A stretch of 15,662 nt of DNA. Origin: JBDHRG01 sp039807445 (GTDB lineage Bacteria > Pseudomonadota > Gammaproteobacteria > Competibacterales > Competibacteraceae). A model generated the notes under the pieces. The model was not told the origin of the DNA, made no database searches, and saw nothing but the letters and a program-made list of their open reading frames with translations. Shown here one piece after another: positions 14,644-15,662 of this stretch (the stretch's first letter is position 1; the number at the start of each line of letters is the position of its first letter). The position numbers and the translations under genes were made by a program. The stretch spans positions 1 through 15,662 of the forward strand of contig JBDHRG010000087.1 of NCBI GenBank assembly GCA_039807445.1, in the 5' to 3' direction.

Positions 14644-15662
14644 GTGGATGATCGGCTGCGCCTGTATGCGGCCGCCTTGCTGCGGGCGCTGGCGACCGGG
14701 CTGGTCGGCGTGGTGCTGGGCTTGCACCTGCTCGCGCGCGGTTTTGCGCCGAGCGCGATCGGGCTCGTCCTCAGCGCCGGCCTGGTCGGCGCGACACTCG
14801 CCGCGCTCGTCGTCAGCTTCGCCGGCGACCGCTTCGGGCGCCGCCGTGCGCTGATGGCGCTCGCGCTGCTCGGCGGCGCCGGCGGTCTGGTCGTCGCGCT
14901 GACGGCGGCGCCGACGCTCGCCATACTCGCCGCCGCGCTCGGCATGCTGAACGGCATGGGCCGCGACCGCGGCGCCGCGCTGGTGCTCGAGCAGGCGATG
15001 CTGCCCGCTACCGGTGCCGACGCCGAGCGCACCCGCCGCTTCGCCTGGTACAACCTGATGCAGGACCTCGGCCACGCCCTCGGTGGCCTCGCCGGCGGGC
15101 TGCCGGCGCTGTTGCACGGTGTCGGCGGGCCCAGCGAGGGCGCCGCGCTGCAGGGGGCGATGCTCGGCTACGCTGGCCTGCTGCTCGCGACGTTGCCCTT
15201 GTACGCCGGGCTGTCGTCGCGGCTCGAGGCGGCCGACGCCCGCCTGCGCCCGGCGCTGGCACCGGGCAGCGTGCACATCCTCGTCCGGATCTGCGCGCTG
15301 TTCGCGCTCGACAGCCTCGCCGGCGGCTTCATCGGCGCGACGCTGATGGCGCTGTTCCTGCACGCGCGCTTCGGCGCCGATGCAGCGACGATCGCGGCGC
15401 TGTTCTTCGTCGCACGCCTCGCCAACGCCGCCTCGCACCTCTTTGCCGCCTGGCTCGCCGGGCGCATCGGGCTCGTCAACACGATGGTGTTCACGCACAT
15501 CCCCTCGTCGCTGCTGCTGGCGACGATCACCGTCGCGCCCGATTTCACCACCGCGGCCGTGCTGTTGCTGCTGCGCGAGGGGCTGGTCGAGATGGACGTG
15601 CCCACGCGCCAGTCCTACGTGATGGCGGTCGTGCGCCCCGGGGAGCGCACCTTCGCCGCCGG
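14644..15662 (+). CDS. MFS transporter, truncated by the window end
   Basis: The frame is open without a stop from 14644 to the edge (339 full codons). The protein is strongly hydrophobic, with about nine membrane segments visible. The MFS motif between helices 2 and 3 is present as FAGDRFGRRRA. Charged conserved loops follow (GMGRDRGAALVLEQAMLP, TRQSYVMAVVRPGERTFAAG), and the last resembles a loop near helix 10-11 in relatives. The start is taken as GTG at 14644 (VDDRLRLYAAALLRALATG), 8 bases after the rhodanese stop and without a clear ribosome site, implying translational coupling. The overlapping ATG at 14636 is in another frame and gives a Cys/Trp-rich shadow product. It lies in the presumed chrBA-rhodanese operon, so export of chromate, sulfate or a related anion is possible, but substrate is unknown. 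About one quarter or less of the protein is missing. Confidence 0.85.
   Translation, partial: MDDRLRLYAAALLRALATGLVGVVLGLHLLARGFAPSAIGLVLSAGLVGATLAALVVSFAGDRFGRRRALMALALLGGAGGLVVALTAAPTLAILAAALGMLNGMGRDRGAALVLEQAMLPATGADAERTRRFAWYNLMQDLGHALGGLAGGLPALLHGVGGPSEGAALQGAMLGYAGLLLATLPLYAGLSSRLEAADARLRPALAPGSVHILVRICALFALDSLAGGFIGATLMALFLHARFGADAATIAALFFVARLANAASHLFAAWLAGRIGLVNTMVFTHIPSSLLLATITVAPDFTTAAVLLLLREGLVEMDVPTRQSYVMAVVRPGERTFAA

Overview
The window is GC-rich DNA, well above 70% in most genes, with strong G/C bias at third codon positions. Gene content points to a proteobacterium, probably a betaproteobacterium of the Burkholderiales/Rhodocyclales type. That placement is an inference from gene families, not from a marker gene. 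No rRNA, tRNA, transposase, integrase or CRISPR array is visible.

Left part (1-5590). A truncated gene end is followed by a small secreted protein of unusually low GC (minus strand). Next comes a stress/redox-type operon: a COG4315 lipoprotein broken by an in-frame amber codon, an ECF sigma factor and its membrane anti-sigma factor. Converging on it are genes on the minus strand: a YfeX-like DyP peroxidase, a small putative lipoprotein and a LysR regulator. The LysR gene is divergent from an EmrE-type SMR multidrug transporter.

Middle part (5591-11805). This is a compact ethanolamine catabolism locus without microcompartment genes: an acetaldehyde dehydrogenase (AcoD/ExaC type), a DUF779 protein, an ethanolamine permease, and the two subunits of B12-dependent ethanolamine ammonia-lyase (EutB, EutC). 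Ethanolamine is imported and split to acetaldehyde and ammonia, and the aldehyde is oxidised to acetate. A good sigma-54 -24/-12 element and a pair of GTG-N-CAC palindromes lie upstream of the dehydrogenase gene. This suggests control by RpoN and an enhancer-binding protein of the EatR/AcoR kind, whose gene is not in the window. A GTGAAGC tandem repeat with an inverted counterpart separates the dehydrogenase and DUF779 genes.

Right part (11870-15662). This is a chromate resistance cluster: chrB, chrA (long, two-domain), a single-domain rhodanese and an MFS transporter that runs off the end. A 36-base near-perfect palindrome runs up to the A of the chrB start codon. It covers the candidate promoter and leaves no room for a Shine-Dalgarno sequence, so chrB is probably autoregulated and translated from a leaderless mRNA.

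The sequence signals most worth testing are the chrB palindrome and leaderless start, the sigma-54 promoter/UAS of the ethanolamine locus, the amber codon upstream of a sigma gene that lacks its own ribosome binding site, and the repeat at 7326-7410. No wholly unknown multi-gene system was recognised.
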